Of a DNA stretch of 64,000 nt, positions 18,832 to 30,282 are shown in pieces; position 1 is the first letter of the stretch; every line of letters begins with the position of its first letter. The translations under genes were made by a program, and so were the position numbers. The stretch spans positions 1 through 64,000 of the forward strand of contig JAPPMB010000002.1 of assembly GCA_028819255.1 (NCBI GenBank). Reading direction: 5' to 3'. This DNA comes from Bryobacterales bacterium. Its GTDB lineage: Bacteria > Acidobacteriota > Terriglobia > Bryobacterales > UBA6623. The notes under the pieces are model-generated. The model was given only the letters and a program-made list of their open reading frames with translations, did no database searches and had not been told where the DNA came from.

Positions 18832-20124
18832 TTGAGCCGACGGTCGTTCCTCCGCACCGCTGCATGGTCCGTCTTCTCCGCCACCGGACTTGCGCCGCTG
18901 CGTGCTGCCGCCTCCAAGATCGGCGTTCCGCTGCGCATCACGGATGTCGAGACGCTGATCCTCAGGGATCCTCCGGACAGGAAGCCGGAGGACCAGTTCG
19001 TTTCCATGACGCCGCTCGGGGCGACGACCGGTGGCGTGGGGCTGTGGAACCGCCTTGAGAGGGCCGAGACCGTACGGCAGGGGGGCTACCGGCAGACCCT
19101 GCTCGTGAAGATCACGACCGACCAGGGCGTCACCGGATGGGGCGAGTCGCACGCCGTTATGACGCCGCGCGTAGTGAAGACGGTGCTCCTCGATCTGTTC
19201 CGGCCCATCCTGCTCGGCCAGGACGCCCGGCGGATCGAGGCGCTGTGGGAAAAGATGTACTCGACGCAGCGCCTGCGCGGCTATGGCACCGGGTATTTCA
19301 CGCGGGCCATGGCGGGAGTCGACATCGCCCTGTGGGACATTGTGGGACGCGCAGCCGGAATGCCGGTCTACCAACTGTTGGGCGGCAAGTTCCGCAACAG
19401 CATTCCCACCTATCAGGGCGTCGGCGGAGACGGCCCGGAGGAGGCGCGCGCGAATGCCCTCGCTCTCGCCCATCGCGGCTTCCCCAACCAGAAGATGAGT
19501 CTGGCCAAGGGTCGCGGCGAGCAGACCCGGGACGTGAACCGGGTGCTCGCCGTTGCCGAGGCGCTCAAGGGCAAGGGCCAGGTTCTGGTCGATTCCCTGG
19601 CAGGATACACACTGGCCGAGGCCACGCGCGTCGGACGCACGCTGGACGCCATCGAGAATCTTGGGTGGTGGGAGGACGTGCTCATGCCGGAGGACTACGG
19701 CGCGTATGCGATCCTGGCGGACCGCATGGACGTGCCGATCTGTGCCGGCGAGCAGTACTCGAACCGGTTTCAGTTTCGGGACCTCTTCGAGCGCCGCGCC
19801 TGTGACATCGTCAATCCGGACACATCGCGGATCGGCATCACCGAGACGAAACGCATCGCGATCATGGCGGACGCCTACAACATCCTCTTCTCGCCGCATT
19901 CCTCCATGGGCTCGGCCCCGTACCGGGCGTCCGCAATCCACCTGTGTGCGGCGACTCCGAACGCCGTGATCCTCGAGGGCGGAGAGTCGTACAAGCGGGC
20001 CTTCGGCAATGCCGTTCTGAAGGTGCCGCTGCCGTACAGGCCCGGATGGGTTGACGTGCCGGACGGTCCGGGGCTCGGGTTCGAGTTCGACGAGGAGGCG
20101 CTCTCGCGCCTGGTCGTCGGCTGA
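18832..20124 (+). CDS. Mandelate racemase/muconate-lactonizing (enolase superfamily) protein, Tat-exported
   Basis: About 430 residues. The N-terminus carries a twin-arginine signal (SRRSFLRTAAW). The mature part follows the enolase-superfamily plan: capping domain from about residue 35, then a TIM barrel with the Lys-containing strand (NQKMSLAKGRG), metal-ligand strands (LVDSLAGYT, then AGEQYS) and a C-terminal HSSMGSA segment. Members abstract a proton alpha to a carboxylate; many are sugar-acid dehydratases, which would fit a locus with fucosidases, but the substrate cannot be assigned. The start is uncertain: TTG 18832 (or GTG 18829) follows AGGGAG at 18821-18826, while an ATG at 18769 would put 21 residues before the Tat motif. 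It is convergent with the fucosidase, 13 bases apart. Confidence 0.87.
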   Translation: MSRRSFLRTAAWSVFSATGLAPLRAAASKIGVPLRITDVETLILRDPPDRKPEDQFVSMTPLGATTGGVGLWNRLERAETVRQGGYRQTLLVKITTDQGVTGWGESHAVMTPRVVKTVLLDLFRPILLGQDARRIEALWEKMYSTQRLRGYGTGYFTRAMAGVDIALWDIVGRAAGMPVYQLLGGKFRNSIPTYQGVGGDGPEEARANALALAHRGFPNQKMSLAKGRGEQTRDVNRVLAVAEALKGKGQVLVDSLAGYTLAEATRVGRTLDAIENLGWWEDVLMPEDYGAYAILADRMDVPICAGEQYSNRFQFRDLFERRACDIVNPDTSRIGITETKRIAIMADAYNILFSPHSSMGSAPYRASAIHLCAATPNAVILEGGESYKRAFGNAVLKVPLPYRPGWVDVPDGPGLGFEFDEEALSRLVVG

Positions 20125-20137
20125 GAGGTGGGCGCTC

Positions 20138-21598
20138 TCAGTCCAGTTCGATCCTGAGTGCGTGCGCGTGCCCCTCGGGGAGCGGAGCCGCCAGCCGGGC
20201 CTTGAGCGTCCCCTCCTCGTAGGAAGCCTGCGGCGCCCCGGGTTCGCCGACGACCGCAACCATGGCCGACTCTCCGGAAACGCCGAGATCGAGGGCGAGA
20301 TCGAGGGGGGACTTCGGCTGACCGAGCAGGATGGCGTAGATCGCGTCGCCCTTCGACGTGAAGCGCACCGGGACGCCGTCGGCGGTCTCGCCGGCCGCGC
20401 GCTCCCAGGGCCGCGTGCCGTAGACGGCCTCTCCGTTCTTCTCGAGCCAGGTCCCGAGTGCTCTCAGCCTCCTCACCTGGATCTCCGGAATCGTGCCGTC
20501 CGCCATGGGGCCGGCATTGAGCAGCAGGTTGCCGTTCTTGCTCGTGATGTCGGCCAGCAGGTGAATGAGCTCGGCCTCTCCGATCGTGTGCTCGTCCGTC
20601 TCGACCCGGTTGTAGCCGAAGGAGAAGCCCAGTCCGCGGCAGGTCTCCCACTTCTCCTCGGTGATCTCGTCCATCTGGGCGTACTCGGGCGTGGTGAAGT
20701 CGTGGTGCCGGGCCGGAGCGCCCTCCTTGCCGATCTCGAAGCGGTTGTTGATCAGCCCGTCGGAGCGGCTGTTGTAGAAATCCGCCACGATGCTGGCCAG
20801 ATCGGCCTGCTCCGGATATCCGATGTCGTTCCAGAGGATCGCCGGGTCATACTTGGCGATCAGTTCCCGCCAGTGCGCGTCCGCGTAGTCTGCGAATTCC
20901 CGGGTGTGGATGATCGTGCCCCAGACCTCGTCGAGGACGTCGATGGGCTCGGGGTTGAAGCTCCAGTCGAGTCCGCCCGAGTAGTAGAAGCCCATCCGCA
21001 TCCGGGCCGCCTTGACTGCGGATGTCAGTTCGCCCACGATGTCGCGGGAGCTTGCGCGCCGGTCGGGCGGCAAGTGAGGATTCTCGACTTCGCTGGGCCA
21101 AAGTGTGAATCCGTCGTGATGCTTGGTCGTGAGAACGACGTACCGAGCGCCGGCGTCGGCGAACAGCGAGGCCATGGCTGCGGGATCCCAGCGCTGGACA
21201 GCCTCGTTGAACTGCGGGGCGAAGTCCATGTACCCGAAATCCGCGCCATAGGTCTTCCGATGGTGGTCCTGCGTCGGAGACCCCTCAATGCGCAGCGAAT
21301 TCAGGTACCACTCCGAGTACGGGTTGTTCCTGAACCACTTGGTCCAGTCGATCGTGCCCAGCTCTCCGACCGGCGTCGCCCACGCAGGCACCGAATACAG
21401 CCCCCAGTGCACGAAGATCCCGAGCTTGGCGTCGTGAAACCACTCCGGAGCCTCGTGAGCCTGTATCGAGTCCCAGTTCGGCTGGTACTCTCCACCGCCT
21501 TCGGCTGAGGCGTCCCGCCCCTCGCGACTGCCGCAACCCGCGGCCGCCGAAGCCCCCGTGGCGGCAAGAAAGGCTCGTCGAGTGATTGTGTGCCGCAT
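20138..21598 (-). CDS. GH29 alpha-L-fucosidase, Tat lipoprotein
   Basis: A 486-residue GH29 enzyme. The N-terminus TRRAFLAATGASAAAGCG combines a Tat-type motif with a lipobox-like AAGC, so it is probably a lipid-anchored exported protein. Family motifs: WFHDAKLGIFVHWGLYS, TTKHHDGFTLW, and KYDPAILWNDIG, whose Asp is at the nucleophile position. ATG 21598 has GGAGGAA just upstream. It is only distantly similar to the GH29 protein at 6535-7950, so they belong to different subgroups. It lies 63 bases downstream of the DUF1501 gene on the same strand and is probably co-transcribed with that gene and the PSD1 gene, a context typical of polysaccharide-degrading Planctomycetes/Acidobacteriota loci. 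Confidence 0.94.
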   Translation of the reverse strand: MRHTITRRAFLAATGASAAAGCGSREGRDASAEGGGEYQPNWDSIQAHEAPEWFHDAKLGIFVHWGLYSVPAWATPVGELGTIDWTKWFRNNPYSEWYLNSLRIEGSPTQDHHRKTYGADFGYMDFAPQFNEAVQRWDPAAMASLFADAGARYVVLTTKHHDGFTLWPSEVENPHLPPDRRASSRDIVGELTSAVKAARMRMGFYYSGGLDWSFNPEPIDVLDEVWGTIIHTREFADYADAHWRELIAKYDPAILWNDIGYPEQADLASIVADFYNSRSDGLINNRFEIGKEGAPARHHDFTTPEYAQMDEITEEKWETCRGLGFSFGYNRVETDEHTIGEAELIHLLADITSKNGNLLLNAGPMADGTIPEIQVRRLRALGTWLEKNGEAVYGTRPWERAAGETADGVPVRFTSKGDAIYAILLGQPKSPLDLALDLGVSGESAMVAVVGEPGAPQASYEEGTLKARLAAPLPEGHAHALRIELD

Positions 21599-21661
21599 TG
21601 TGTTCCTCCGGTTCCGAGCGACTTCGCCGATCGCCACGACCGCTCCGCTCAGCGCCCCGGC

Positions 21662-23125
<1,464 letters not shown>

Positions 23126-23133
23126 CGTCGGGG

Positions 23134-26100
23134 TCACTCCTTGCTGATCGCCTCGTCGAGGTTGAGGATGCTGCTTGCCACGATCGTCCAGGCGGCCAGC
23201 TCTGCGGCGGGCACATCCGCCGCGGGCGCCGACTCTCCGACTCCCAGCAGCTCGTTTGCGAGATCGGGCGCCGCGCGGAACTTGTCTTCCTGCGCGCCGG
23301 CCAGGCGCTCGAGCAGGCGGGACTCGGCCGCGGCGGGCGGACGCGCCAGCGTCCGCTCGTAGGCGTACCGGACGCGGTCCGCTCGGCTGGGCCCTCCCTC
23401 CCGGATCATTCTCTGCGCGAGCACGCGGGAGGCCTCGACGTAGGTGGGATCGTTCATGAGCACCAGCGCCTGCAGCGGCGTGTTGGTCCGAGACCGACGC
23501 GCGATGCACTTCTCCCGGTCGGGAGCGTCGAAGACGCCAAGGGAGGGCGGCGGTATCGTCCGCTTCCAGAACGTGTACATGCTCCGGCGGTACAGGTCTG
23601 ACCCCGATCCCTGTCGGTAGACCTGGGCGGTGAACATGTCGCCGTAGGCCATCTCCTTCCAGAGCCCCTCCGGCTGGTACGGAAACACGCTCGGCCCGCC
23701 TACCCGTTCGTCCAGCAGCCCGGCCACGGCCAGGGCGTTGTCGCGGACAGACTCAGCCCGGAGCCGGTGGCGCGGGCCCCGGGCCAGCAGTGCGTTCTCG
23801 GGGTCCCGGGCGCGCAGCTCGGAAGTCGCCTGCGACTGCTGCCTGTATGTCGCCGACATGACGATCTTCTTCTGCAGGGCCTTGATGTCCCAGCCACTCT
23901 CGAGGAATTCCACCGCGAGCCAGTCGAGCAGCTCCGGGTGTGTCGGAAGGTCTCCCTGGAGGCCGAAATCCTCGGCTGTCTCGACGAGGCCGGCCCCGAA
24001 GTAGGACTGCCAGTAGTGGTTCACCGCCACCCGGGCCGTTAGCGGATGGCTCGGACTCACGATCCACTGGGCGAGACCGAGGCGATTGCGCGGGCTGTCC
24101 TCGGGGAGCGCCGGAAGCCAGCCGGGGGTTGCCGGCGACACCTTGTCCATGCGGTTCCGGTAGTCGCCTCTTCCAAGCATGAAGGTCTCCCGAGGCTCGG
24201 GGAGCTCCCGCATGACCATCACGTTCGGCACCTGCCGCTGCAGGGCGGTTCGCTCCGTCTTCAGTTCCTGCAGCCGCCCGTAGAGCCGGCGGTCGGTATC
24301 CGGGGCGGCATGGCTCAGGTAGTAGGCCCTGAGCCGGCTCGTCCGGGACTGGCAGCGTGAGACATCCGTATCTGGCTTCGGGGCGTAGATGTCGTCGGCA
24401 GGCTTCGGCGGGGCCTCGGAGAGCACCTTGGCGCAGTCGATGTAGGGGTCGTTCAGAATGGACCGGATCGGCTCGTGGCGGTAAAGAACGTCGATCTCCT
24501 CCGTCTCCAGAACCCGCGAGTAGATCCGGAGGTCGTCGAGGGTGCCGGTGTAGCGCCCGCCGAAGCGTCCCGCACCAATCTCGAACGGCGTTGCGACAGC
24601 CGGACTGCCGGAGAGCGAGTCCGAAAGGACCGTTGTCTCGGCGGGCTCGCCATTGACGTGGAGTGTCAGGCCCCCGGCGCGGCCCGATCCGTCGTACGAG
24701 ACCACGATGTGGTACGTGGCGTCCTCGCCCCGCGCATCGCGAAGAGGCGCCTTCGTCCTTGCGAGAATCGCCGTGTCCGGCGATGAGGAGAGCCGCACGA
24801 TGAGGTCGTATTCCCGCCGCAGGGTGTCGGGGATCGAGACCGGCGCACTGAGCGTCATTGCAAGCCCTCGCTGCGAGGCCGGCCCGTCCATCTTGTGCAG
24901 CAGGCCCTTGGCGACCAGTCCCGAATGCCGGAACCAGAAAGCCACGCTGAAGGGCTGGGACAGGTCCATGCCTTCGGTGCCCGTGAAGGCTACGTGGGAA
25001 TCAACGTCAAACACCGCGCCCTGGCCGGCCTTCGCCGTTCGGAAGAGAGGCTCCCCGCGCATGAGCCGCCCGTGGCGGTAGTTGCCGGAAGAGTCGGCGA
25101 AGCCGCCGTCCATCTCGTAGTGCGCCTCGAGGCCCTCCTTGCTCGCGAGCGGGATCGTCCCGCGGGCAACGGACTCCCATTCCGCAACTTGGGACCGAAC
25201 GCGGGACTCCGGCAGGTCAGCCTGCACGGAGCGGATTGTCTCGTCCAGCCGGTCCAGCCGGGCTTGTTGGGAGGTGTCGGGCAGCTGGAGCATGGGCACG
25301 GCGTTGCCGTTGACCCCGTCGAGTCCGAGCTCGTCCACCGAGTTGAAGAAGGCGTAGAACTCGTAGAACTCCTTCTGTGTGATCGGGTCGTACTTGTGGT
25401 CGTGGCACCGCGCGCAACCCATGGTCATGGCCAGCCAGACCGTCGAGACGGTCTCCACGCGATCCACCACGTATTCGGTGTGGTATTCCGCCGGGATGGC
25501 GCCGCCCTCGTGATTGATCATGTGGTTGCGATTGAAGCCGGTGGCGATCCTCTGGTCCAGGGTCGCCTCGGGCAGCAGATCCCCGGCAAGCTGCTCGACC
25601 GTGAACCTGTCGAACGGCTTGTTGTCGTTGAAGGCCGAAATGACCCAGTCGCGCCACTGCCACATGTCTCGGCGGCCGTCGATGTGGAAACCGTGCGTGT
25701 CGGCGTAACGGGCCAGGTCCAGCCACTGCATCGCCATGCGTTCGCCGTAGTGCGGGGAGTCGAGCAGGCGGTCGACCTGCTTCTCGTAGGCGTCCGGGCC
25801 GGTGTCGGAAAGGAACTCCCGCACATCGGCGGGCTTTGGAGGCAGGCCCGTCAGATCGAAACTCAGCCTGCGCAGCAGGGTTCTGCGATCCGCCTCCTGC
25901 GAGAGCCCCAGCTCCAGTCCCCGCAGCCGCCGCAGCACGAACGCGTCGATCTCGTTGGTCGGCCGGCCTGTCTCGACGATGTCCGGGACCGCCGGCCGCA
26001 CAGGGGCCTCAAAGGCCCAGTGCGATATCCACTCGGCGCCAGCGTCGATCCAGCGTCGGATCGTTTCCACCTGGTCCGGCGTGGGGTGGCGGTCCGCCGT

Positions 26101-26403
26101 TGGCGGGGGCATGCGCACTATCTCTTGCGCGTGGCTCATCCGCTCGAAGAGCCTGCTGGCCTTGGCGTTGCCAGGGACGATCACCTGGTAGCCGCCACGG
26201 TCGGCGAACGCGCCTTCACGTGTGTCGAGCCGCAGGTCGGCCTGCCGGGCGTTGGCGTCCGGACCGTGGCAGGCAAAGCAGTTGTCCGCAAGGATCGGCC
26301 GCACGTCTCTCTGGAAGTCAACGTCCGCCGCATTGTCGAGGGAGGGCAGGGCGGCCAGCGGAGTCACGAAGAGGCAAAGGACCAGGAACAAGGTGCGAAT
26401 CAT
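23134..26403 (-). CDS. PSD1-type cytochrome c / LamG / DUF1549-DUF1553 protein
   Basis: A 1089-residue exported protein. Signal peptide ([19 protein letters not shown]); planctomycete-type cytochrome c domain with a heme-binding CFACHGPD (Cys42, Cys45, His46); DUF1549 at about 150-360 ([49 protein letters not shown]); a concanavalin/LamG-like domain at about 425-610 ([20 protein letters not shown]); and DUF1553 at about 790-1050 ([39 protein letters not shown]). It pairs with the DUF1501 gene 8 bases downstream. The heme suggests redox work in the envelope; the LamG insert could bind glycan. The actual reaction is unknown. Confidence 0.95.
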   Translation of the reverse strand: MIRTLFLVLCLFVTPLAALPSLDNAADVDFQRDVRPILADNCFACHGPDANARQADLRLDTREGAFADRGGYQVIVPGNAKASRLFERMSHAQEIVRMPPPTADRHPTPDQVETIRRWIDAGAEWISHWAFEAPVRPAVPDIVETGRPTNEIDAFVLRRLRGLELGLSQEADRRTLLRRLSFDLTGLPPKPADVREFLSDTGPDAYEKQVDRLLDSPHYGERMAMQWLDLARYADTHGFHIDGRRDMWQWRDWVISAFNDNKPFDRFTVEQLAGDLLPEATLDQRIATGFNRNHMINHEGGAIPAEYHTEYVVDRVETVSTVWLAMTMGCARCHDHKYDPITQKEFYEFYAFFNSVDELGLDGVNGNAVPMLQLPDTSQQARLDRLDETIRSVQADLPESRVRSQVAEWESVARGTIPLASKEGLEAHYEMDGGFADSSGNYRHGRLMRGEPLFRTAKAGQGAVFDVDSHVAFTGTEGMDLSQPFSVAFWFRHSGLVAKGLLHKMDGPASQRGLAMTLSAPVSIPDTLRREYDLIVRLSSSPDTAILARTKAPLRDARGEDATYHIVVSYDGSGRAGGLTLHVNGEPAETTVLSDSLSGSPAVATPFEIGAGRFGGRYTGTLDDLRIYSRVLETEEIDVLYRHEPIRSILNDPYIDCAKVLSEAPPKPADDIYAPKPDTDVSRCQSRTSRLRAYYLSHAAPDTDRRLYGRLQELKTERTALQRQVPNVMVMRELPEPRETFMLGRGDYRNRMDKVSPATPGWLPALPEDSPRNRLGLAQWIVSPSHPLTARVAVNHYWQSYFGAGLVETAEDFGLQGDLPTHPELLDWLAVEFLESGWDIKALQKKIVMSATYRQQSQATSELRARDPENALLARGPRHRLRAESVRDNALAVAGLLDERVGGPSVFPYQPEGLWKEMAYGDMFTAQVYRQGSGSDLYRRSMYTFWKRTIPPPSLGVFDAPDREKCIARRSRTNTPLQALVLMNDPTYVEASRVLAQRMIREGGPSRADRVRYAYERTLARPPAAAESRLLERLAGAQEDKFRAAPDLANELLGVGESAPAADVPAAELAAWTIVASSILNLDEAISKE

Positions 26404-26624
26404 GGGGTTCTTCGTCTAGTGTAGGTTGTCAGCGGCGCTGCGGACCGAGATCCCGGGCCGACGCCCCGGACTGATCCTCCGGGTCTTGGCGACTGCGCGT
26501 TGGAGGTCCACTTCAGACTGGGTCCGAGCAGCCAGTTCGCGCCGGCCTCTGCTGTAAAGCCGCAGAAAAGCGGTTGATCCCGCGGGGTTTCGCCAGTATG
26601 CTTACGCTCGGGACGGGGTATCGA
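26404..26624. promoter_or_regulatory. Divergent intergenic region
   Basis: About 220 bases between the PSD1 operon and the TIGR03437-type gene. It must hold promoters for both directions, but I could not place -10/-35 pairs with confidence. Confidence 0.35.
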
Positions 26625-29291
26625 ATGAAATCACTCAGAGGCCTACTTGGACTCTTCCTTCTGGCGGGATTGGCGCTTTCCGACGAACTTGTGACCTCGC
26701 CGCGAGGCGCGGTCAACGGAGTTGCGTTTCAGCTGGGTCCTGGAACGGTCGCCCGCGGGGGGATTCTGGCCGTGGTGGGCGAGGGGCTGGCCGGAGCCCA
26801 CACGGTAGCCGAAGAAATGCCGCTGCCCACTTCGCTGGGAGACCCTGCCGTGGAAGTGCTGATCAACGGTGTGGCTGCGCCGCTGTTCTTTGTCTCACCC
26901 ACCCAGGTCAACGCTCAGGTCCCTTGGGAGGTTGAGGCGGGAATGGCCGAAGTCGTGCTGCGGCACGACGGAGTCGACAGCGCGGCCATGCCGGTCGTTG
27001 TCACCGAGATCAGCCTGAACCTGATCCGCCACGAACGGTCCAGCGCCCCCATCGCCCAAGGCGTTCCGGATCCCGCGGATCCCGCAGCGGCTCCGGCGGC
27101 CGATTCCGTCACCCTCCAGCTGGGAGAGCCGGGTTCACCTCCGTCCGCAACGGGGCAGATCCTTGATCCGCAGGCCGACGTGACTCCCGGCGCCACGATT
27201 TCGGTCTTCGCGGCCGGCGTCGGACCCATCGAACCTCCTGTCCCGACCGGTTCCGTGGCGGCCGACGGCGAGCAATACGCGCTGGTGCCTCCTCAGCGGG
27301 TGCATGTGGGTGGCATGCCCGTCACCAGCCCGACCGTGGAAGTCTCGGACGAGTCGGTGGGAATCTACAAGCTCACCTTCACTGTCCCGGCGAACGCCGA
27401 GTCCACGGAGACCTTTCGGTGGACCTCCGGAGGCCAGGGCACGAACGCCGTGCTCGGGCCGATAGGGACTCCCCAGGCTCGCTACATGTCGCTGCCGGAC
27501 GACGTCGGGTTGGTCGCGAGAATCGACATGACGGATCTCAACCCCTACTTCGTTGCCGTCAGTGAAGTGTTCGATGATGAGGAGGTCTGCTATCCCGGGG
27601 CGCACCTGCTCGACCTCCGGAGGAACACGACGACCGCCGTCACCGACTGCATTCTCCCGTCCTACCCGAATGCTGCGAATCCGCTGACAGCCTACAGGCC
27701 TTTCGAACTCGCTCGCGACAGCTCAGCGCTGGCGGCGCTGATCGCGCCGGCCGAAGACGAGGAGGGGGACGGCATCACCAACCGGCTGCTCGTTGTAGAC
27801 GGTTCCGACGGGACGACGGAGACCTTGACGCTGGACCGGTGGGTGGACCGCCTGCAGCCTTACCCGCCGGGCCGCCCCACCCTGCGTCTGGAGCACGCCG
27901 GCGGTACTGGTGGCGGCGATGTCATCGACGTCCAGGGGAGCCTCGTCGAAGAGGTCGGATTCGCGCTGCCGCTGCCAAATCCTCTCGAGGTTGACGGCCT
28001 TGGCCGGCTCGTGGCTCAGAGCAGCATCAACCTCCAGGGCGGCTTCAGAGTCCGATTGCTTGGTCCGGAATCACCCGAGGAAATCGCGAGTTCCAAAGTC
28101 ATCCTGTTCGACAGGACCGCAGGCGTCATTGCCCAGTCGGACCTTCCCGACGGCTGGGCGCCGATCGCTCCGCCGCGCCGGACCAACCCGCAGGGCATTC
28201 CAGCCGGCCCGCAGTCGCTGGCTCCGACGGCTCCCGGATTCTTCGGCGATCGATCGGGCTACGCCATCGTTCGGAAGACGGACGGCTCGCAGGACGGCGT
28301 CCTTGCGGTCCGATTGGAAGTGGCTGAAGATCCAGAGGCGGGTCCGCCCGAGTTCGTGTCGATGACGGTCGACCCCATCCCGTTCCCGGAAGGAACGTTC
28401 GCCGCCAACTGCACCACTCAGGTCAGATGGCAGAGAATCGCGGAGACGCGCACTCTCGCGATTGCGGGATCGGACGCTCCGGGCGGCGAATACGCGGAGC
28501 CTCGTGACGGCCAGATCTGCACGAGCAATCGGCTTGTCCTGTTCCAGCCCGACTCGGAGGAGGTGGACGTCGTCGCCGTCCCCGAGGATTCCGGGCCGCT
28601 CGATGTCGCCCAGAAGGGAAGCCTCAGGGGATACCTTTATTTCGGAGACGGCGGTCGAGAGGTCGCGCTCGAAGTCCCCAGGAAACTGCAGGTCTTCGAG
28701 GCTATGACCAGAACCTTCAGTGAGGTTGCGATGCCGGAAGGCGTCGGCATCACGGTCAACGGCATCGTGCAGCAGATCGGCGGGAGGGCCCGGCTGGTCG
28801 CCCTCGCCACAGGCGGCCCGCTCCGCAGCAATCCCCGCACCGGCGCCACGCAGCCGCAGCTTCCGGGCAACGGGGGACTCGTGGTCGTCGATCTGGCGGA
28901 TGAGACCGTAACGCACCTGCCTCTGCCCGACGGGTACCAAAGGGTCATTCCCGGCAACTTTCTGCTGGCCAGCCAGGGCAGGCGCGGCTATGGGCTCCTT
29001 CCGCTGATCGGGCGCGCTTTCGCGACAGGCCGGCTGCGGAACATCGGACCGGGGCAGCCAGGCGGATCCAGGATCATCACCTGGGACCTAGCGACCGGGG
29101 AACCGACGGAGATCGAGATGCCCGAGGGCGGTTTCGCGGCGGTCCGGCCAGTTGTTGCGGGCGGCGGCGGTGGGGGTGGCGGGCTTCAGCTCTCCTACAT
29201 CTGGGACGTCAATTTTAGTGCGGCCTCGATCGCGTTCGGCGTCTACGACGAAGGCGGCAGCCTGATCTCGATCGGGGTCGTTGGTCCGTAG
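26625..29291 (+). CDS. Secreted protein with Solibacter-type TIGR03437 domain
   Basis: An 888-residue exported protein. A signal peptide (LRGLLGLFLLAGLALS) is followed by a domain with the signature LFFVSPTQVNAQVPWE and AGVGPIEPP (about residues 20-240), the uncharacterised domain expanded in Solibacter and relatives, where it normally sits at the C-terminus of secreted proteins. Here it is N-terminal. The remaining 650 residues look like an irregular beta-propeller or WD-like repeat region (VVDGSDGTTETLTLD, DLADETVTHLPLPDGYQ), with a glycine run (GGGGGGGG) near the end. ATG 26625 directly precedes the signal peptide; in-frame ATGs at 26574 and 26598 would add unlikely leader. Role unknown. 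Confidence 0.85.
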   Translation: MKSLRGLLGLFLLAGLALSDELVTSPRGAVNGVAFQLGPGTVARGGILAVVGEGLAGAHTVAEEMPLPTSLGDPAVEVLINGVAAPLFFVSPTQVNAQVPWEVEAGMAEVVLRHDGVDSAAMPVVVTEISLNLIRHERSSAPIAQGVPDPADPAAAPAADSVTLQLGEPGSPPSATGQILDPQADVTPGATISVFAAGVGPIEPPVPTGSVAADGEQYALVPPQRVHVGGMPVTSPTVEVSDESVGIYKLTFTVPANAESTETFRWTSGGQGTNAVLGPIGTPQARYMSLPDDVGLVARIDMTDLNPYFVAVSEVFDDEEVCYPGAHLLDLRRNTTTAVTDCILPSYPNAANPLTAYRPFELARDSSALAALIAPAEDEEGDGITNRLLVVDGSDGTTETLTLDRWVDRLQPYPPGRPTLRLEHAGGTGGGDVIDVQGSLVEEVGFALPLPNPLEVDGLGRLVAQSSINLQGGFRVRLLGPESPEEIASSKVILFDRTAGVIAQSDLPDGWAPIAPPRRTNPQGIPAGPQSLAPTAPGFFGDRSGYAIVRKTDGSQDGVLAVRLEVAEDPEAGPPEFVSMTVDPIPFPEGTFAANCTTQVRWQRIAETRTLAIAGSDAPGGEYAEPRDGQICTSNRLVLFQPDSEEVDVVAVPEDSGPLDVAQKGSLRGYLYFGDGGREVALEVPRKLQVFEAMTRTFSEVAMPEGVGITVNGIVQQIGGRARLVALATGGPLRSNPRTGATQPQLPGNGGLVVVDLADETVTHLPLPDGYQRVIPGNFLLASQGRRGYGLLPLIGRAFATGRLRNIGPGQPGGSRIITWDLATGEPTEIEMPEGGFAAVRPVVAGGGGGGGGLQLSYIWDVNFSAASIAFGVYDEGGSLISIGVVGP

Positions 29292-29475
29292 GCCCACGGA
29301 CCCGGCCGACTGGCATCGCGAGCGCGCCGGCATCCCGGGAAACCCGCGGCGGGAATTCGAGGATTCGGAGAACCCTGCTGATCGTGCATTGCGGACATTT
29401 GGCACCGGCGGGCGGCCTGCATTCTCCCCTTGGCCCGCACGGGTCCGCGCCAGCGCGGCGCGGGTTCCCGTGCGG

Positions 29476-29838
29476 CTATTTGCCCACAATCGAGGGCGTG
29501 CGAAAGAGCGAGTCGCTGGACGCTTCCCGTCCAGCCTGACTGCGGTCCGTGAAGCACTCCCTTCGCGGCAGGCACCTGTCGCGCACTGGCTCCGTCCTGT
29601 GCCGAACATCGCTCAACACGCCCTGAACCCTTGCCAGCGCCGTGCCAACCGTCCAGTCTCCGGTCGTCGCCCGAGGGGCGTCCACCGGGCACGGCCGCGG
29701 TGCGACACGCTGGAGGATTCCGGCCGATCTCTCTCGCGGCGCCTGCTTCCCGAACCGGGGCAGCGACGCCAAGGGCTGCGCCGACACGGCCAGTGCCGCG
29801 GCGACGAGGAGAACGCGCTTCATTCTCTGGCGATTCAT
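29476..29838 (-). CDS. Possible small secreted protein
   Basis: A 120-residue frame. In favour: AAGGAG at 29844-29849 sits 5 bases before ATG 29838, and the N-terminus is a convincing signal peptide (KRVLLVAAALAVSAQPLA). Against: the rest is Arg/Pro-rich without recognisable domain or regular structure, so it may be a real start followed by a frameshifted or decayed body. No relation to the flanking genes is visible. Confidence 0.45.
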   Translation of the reverse strand: MNRQRMKRVLLVAAALAVSAQPLASLPRFGKQAPRERSAGILQRVAPRPCPVDAPRATTGDWTVGTALARVQGVLSDVRHRTEPVRDRCLPRRECFTDRSQAGREASSDSLFRTPSIVGK

Positions 29839-30282
29839 GGCAACTCCTTGTTGGGGCCCGGCGCCGGGGCCAAGACCGTCACATGCGGTTCATTGGACGA
29901 TGCACCGCATCCATCCGGTTTCCCGCAGATGCGAGGAACTCGGGCGCAGGCGCGAATTCGTCCGTTCGTCGCGGAAGTGACGGGTGTGTCGCAGAAACCA
30001 GTCCCGTCCGCCGCATCGCCAATTTGGGCTCGCCGGAAATGATCCAGCCAGTTCGGCCGCTGCCTTGGCGGCTGGAAGCGGAACGCGCGCGATTCCCGGC
30101 CGGGCGACGCTGTAAACTCCGGCACACCCACCGGATGTCCTGGAGTCGCGGCGGACCAGGACCGGCTGACGCCGCCCGCGTCGCTTGGCAGGAGGGCGGA
30201 ATCGGGAAAGGAGGATCAGCCGTTCGGTGCCGCGGCGTCAAGCCGTTGGGAAGGGGCGGCGCTGATAGCATTGTTTGCTGGG
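29839..30282. other. Non-coding interval before receptor-like gene
   Basis: No supported gene. TAAACT at about 30113 and TAGCAT at about 30264, the latter a few bases before ATG 30283, are possible -10 elements for the downstream gene. Confidence 0.4.

Noticed and set aside
24895-26424. A plus-strand open frame of about 500 codons opposite the PSD1 gene
   Set aside because: Antisense to a full-length multi-domain gene; no recognisable motif.
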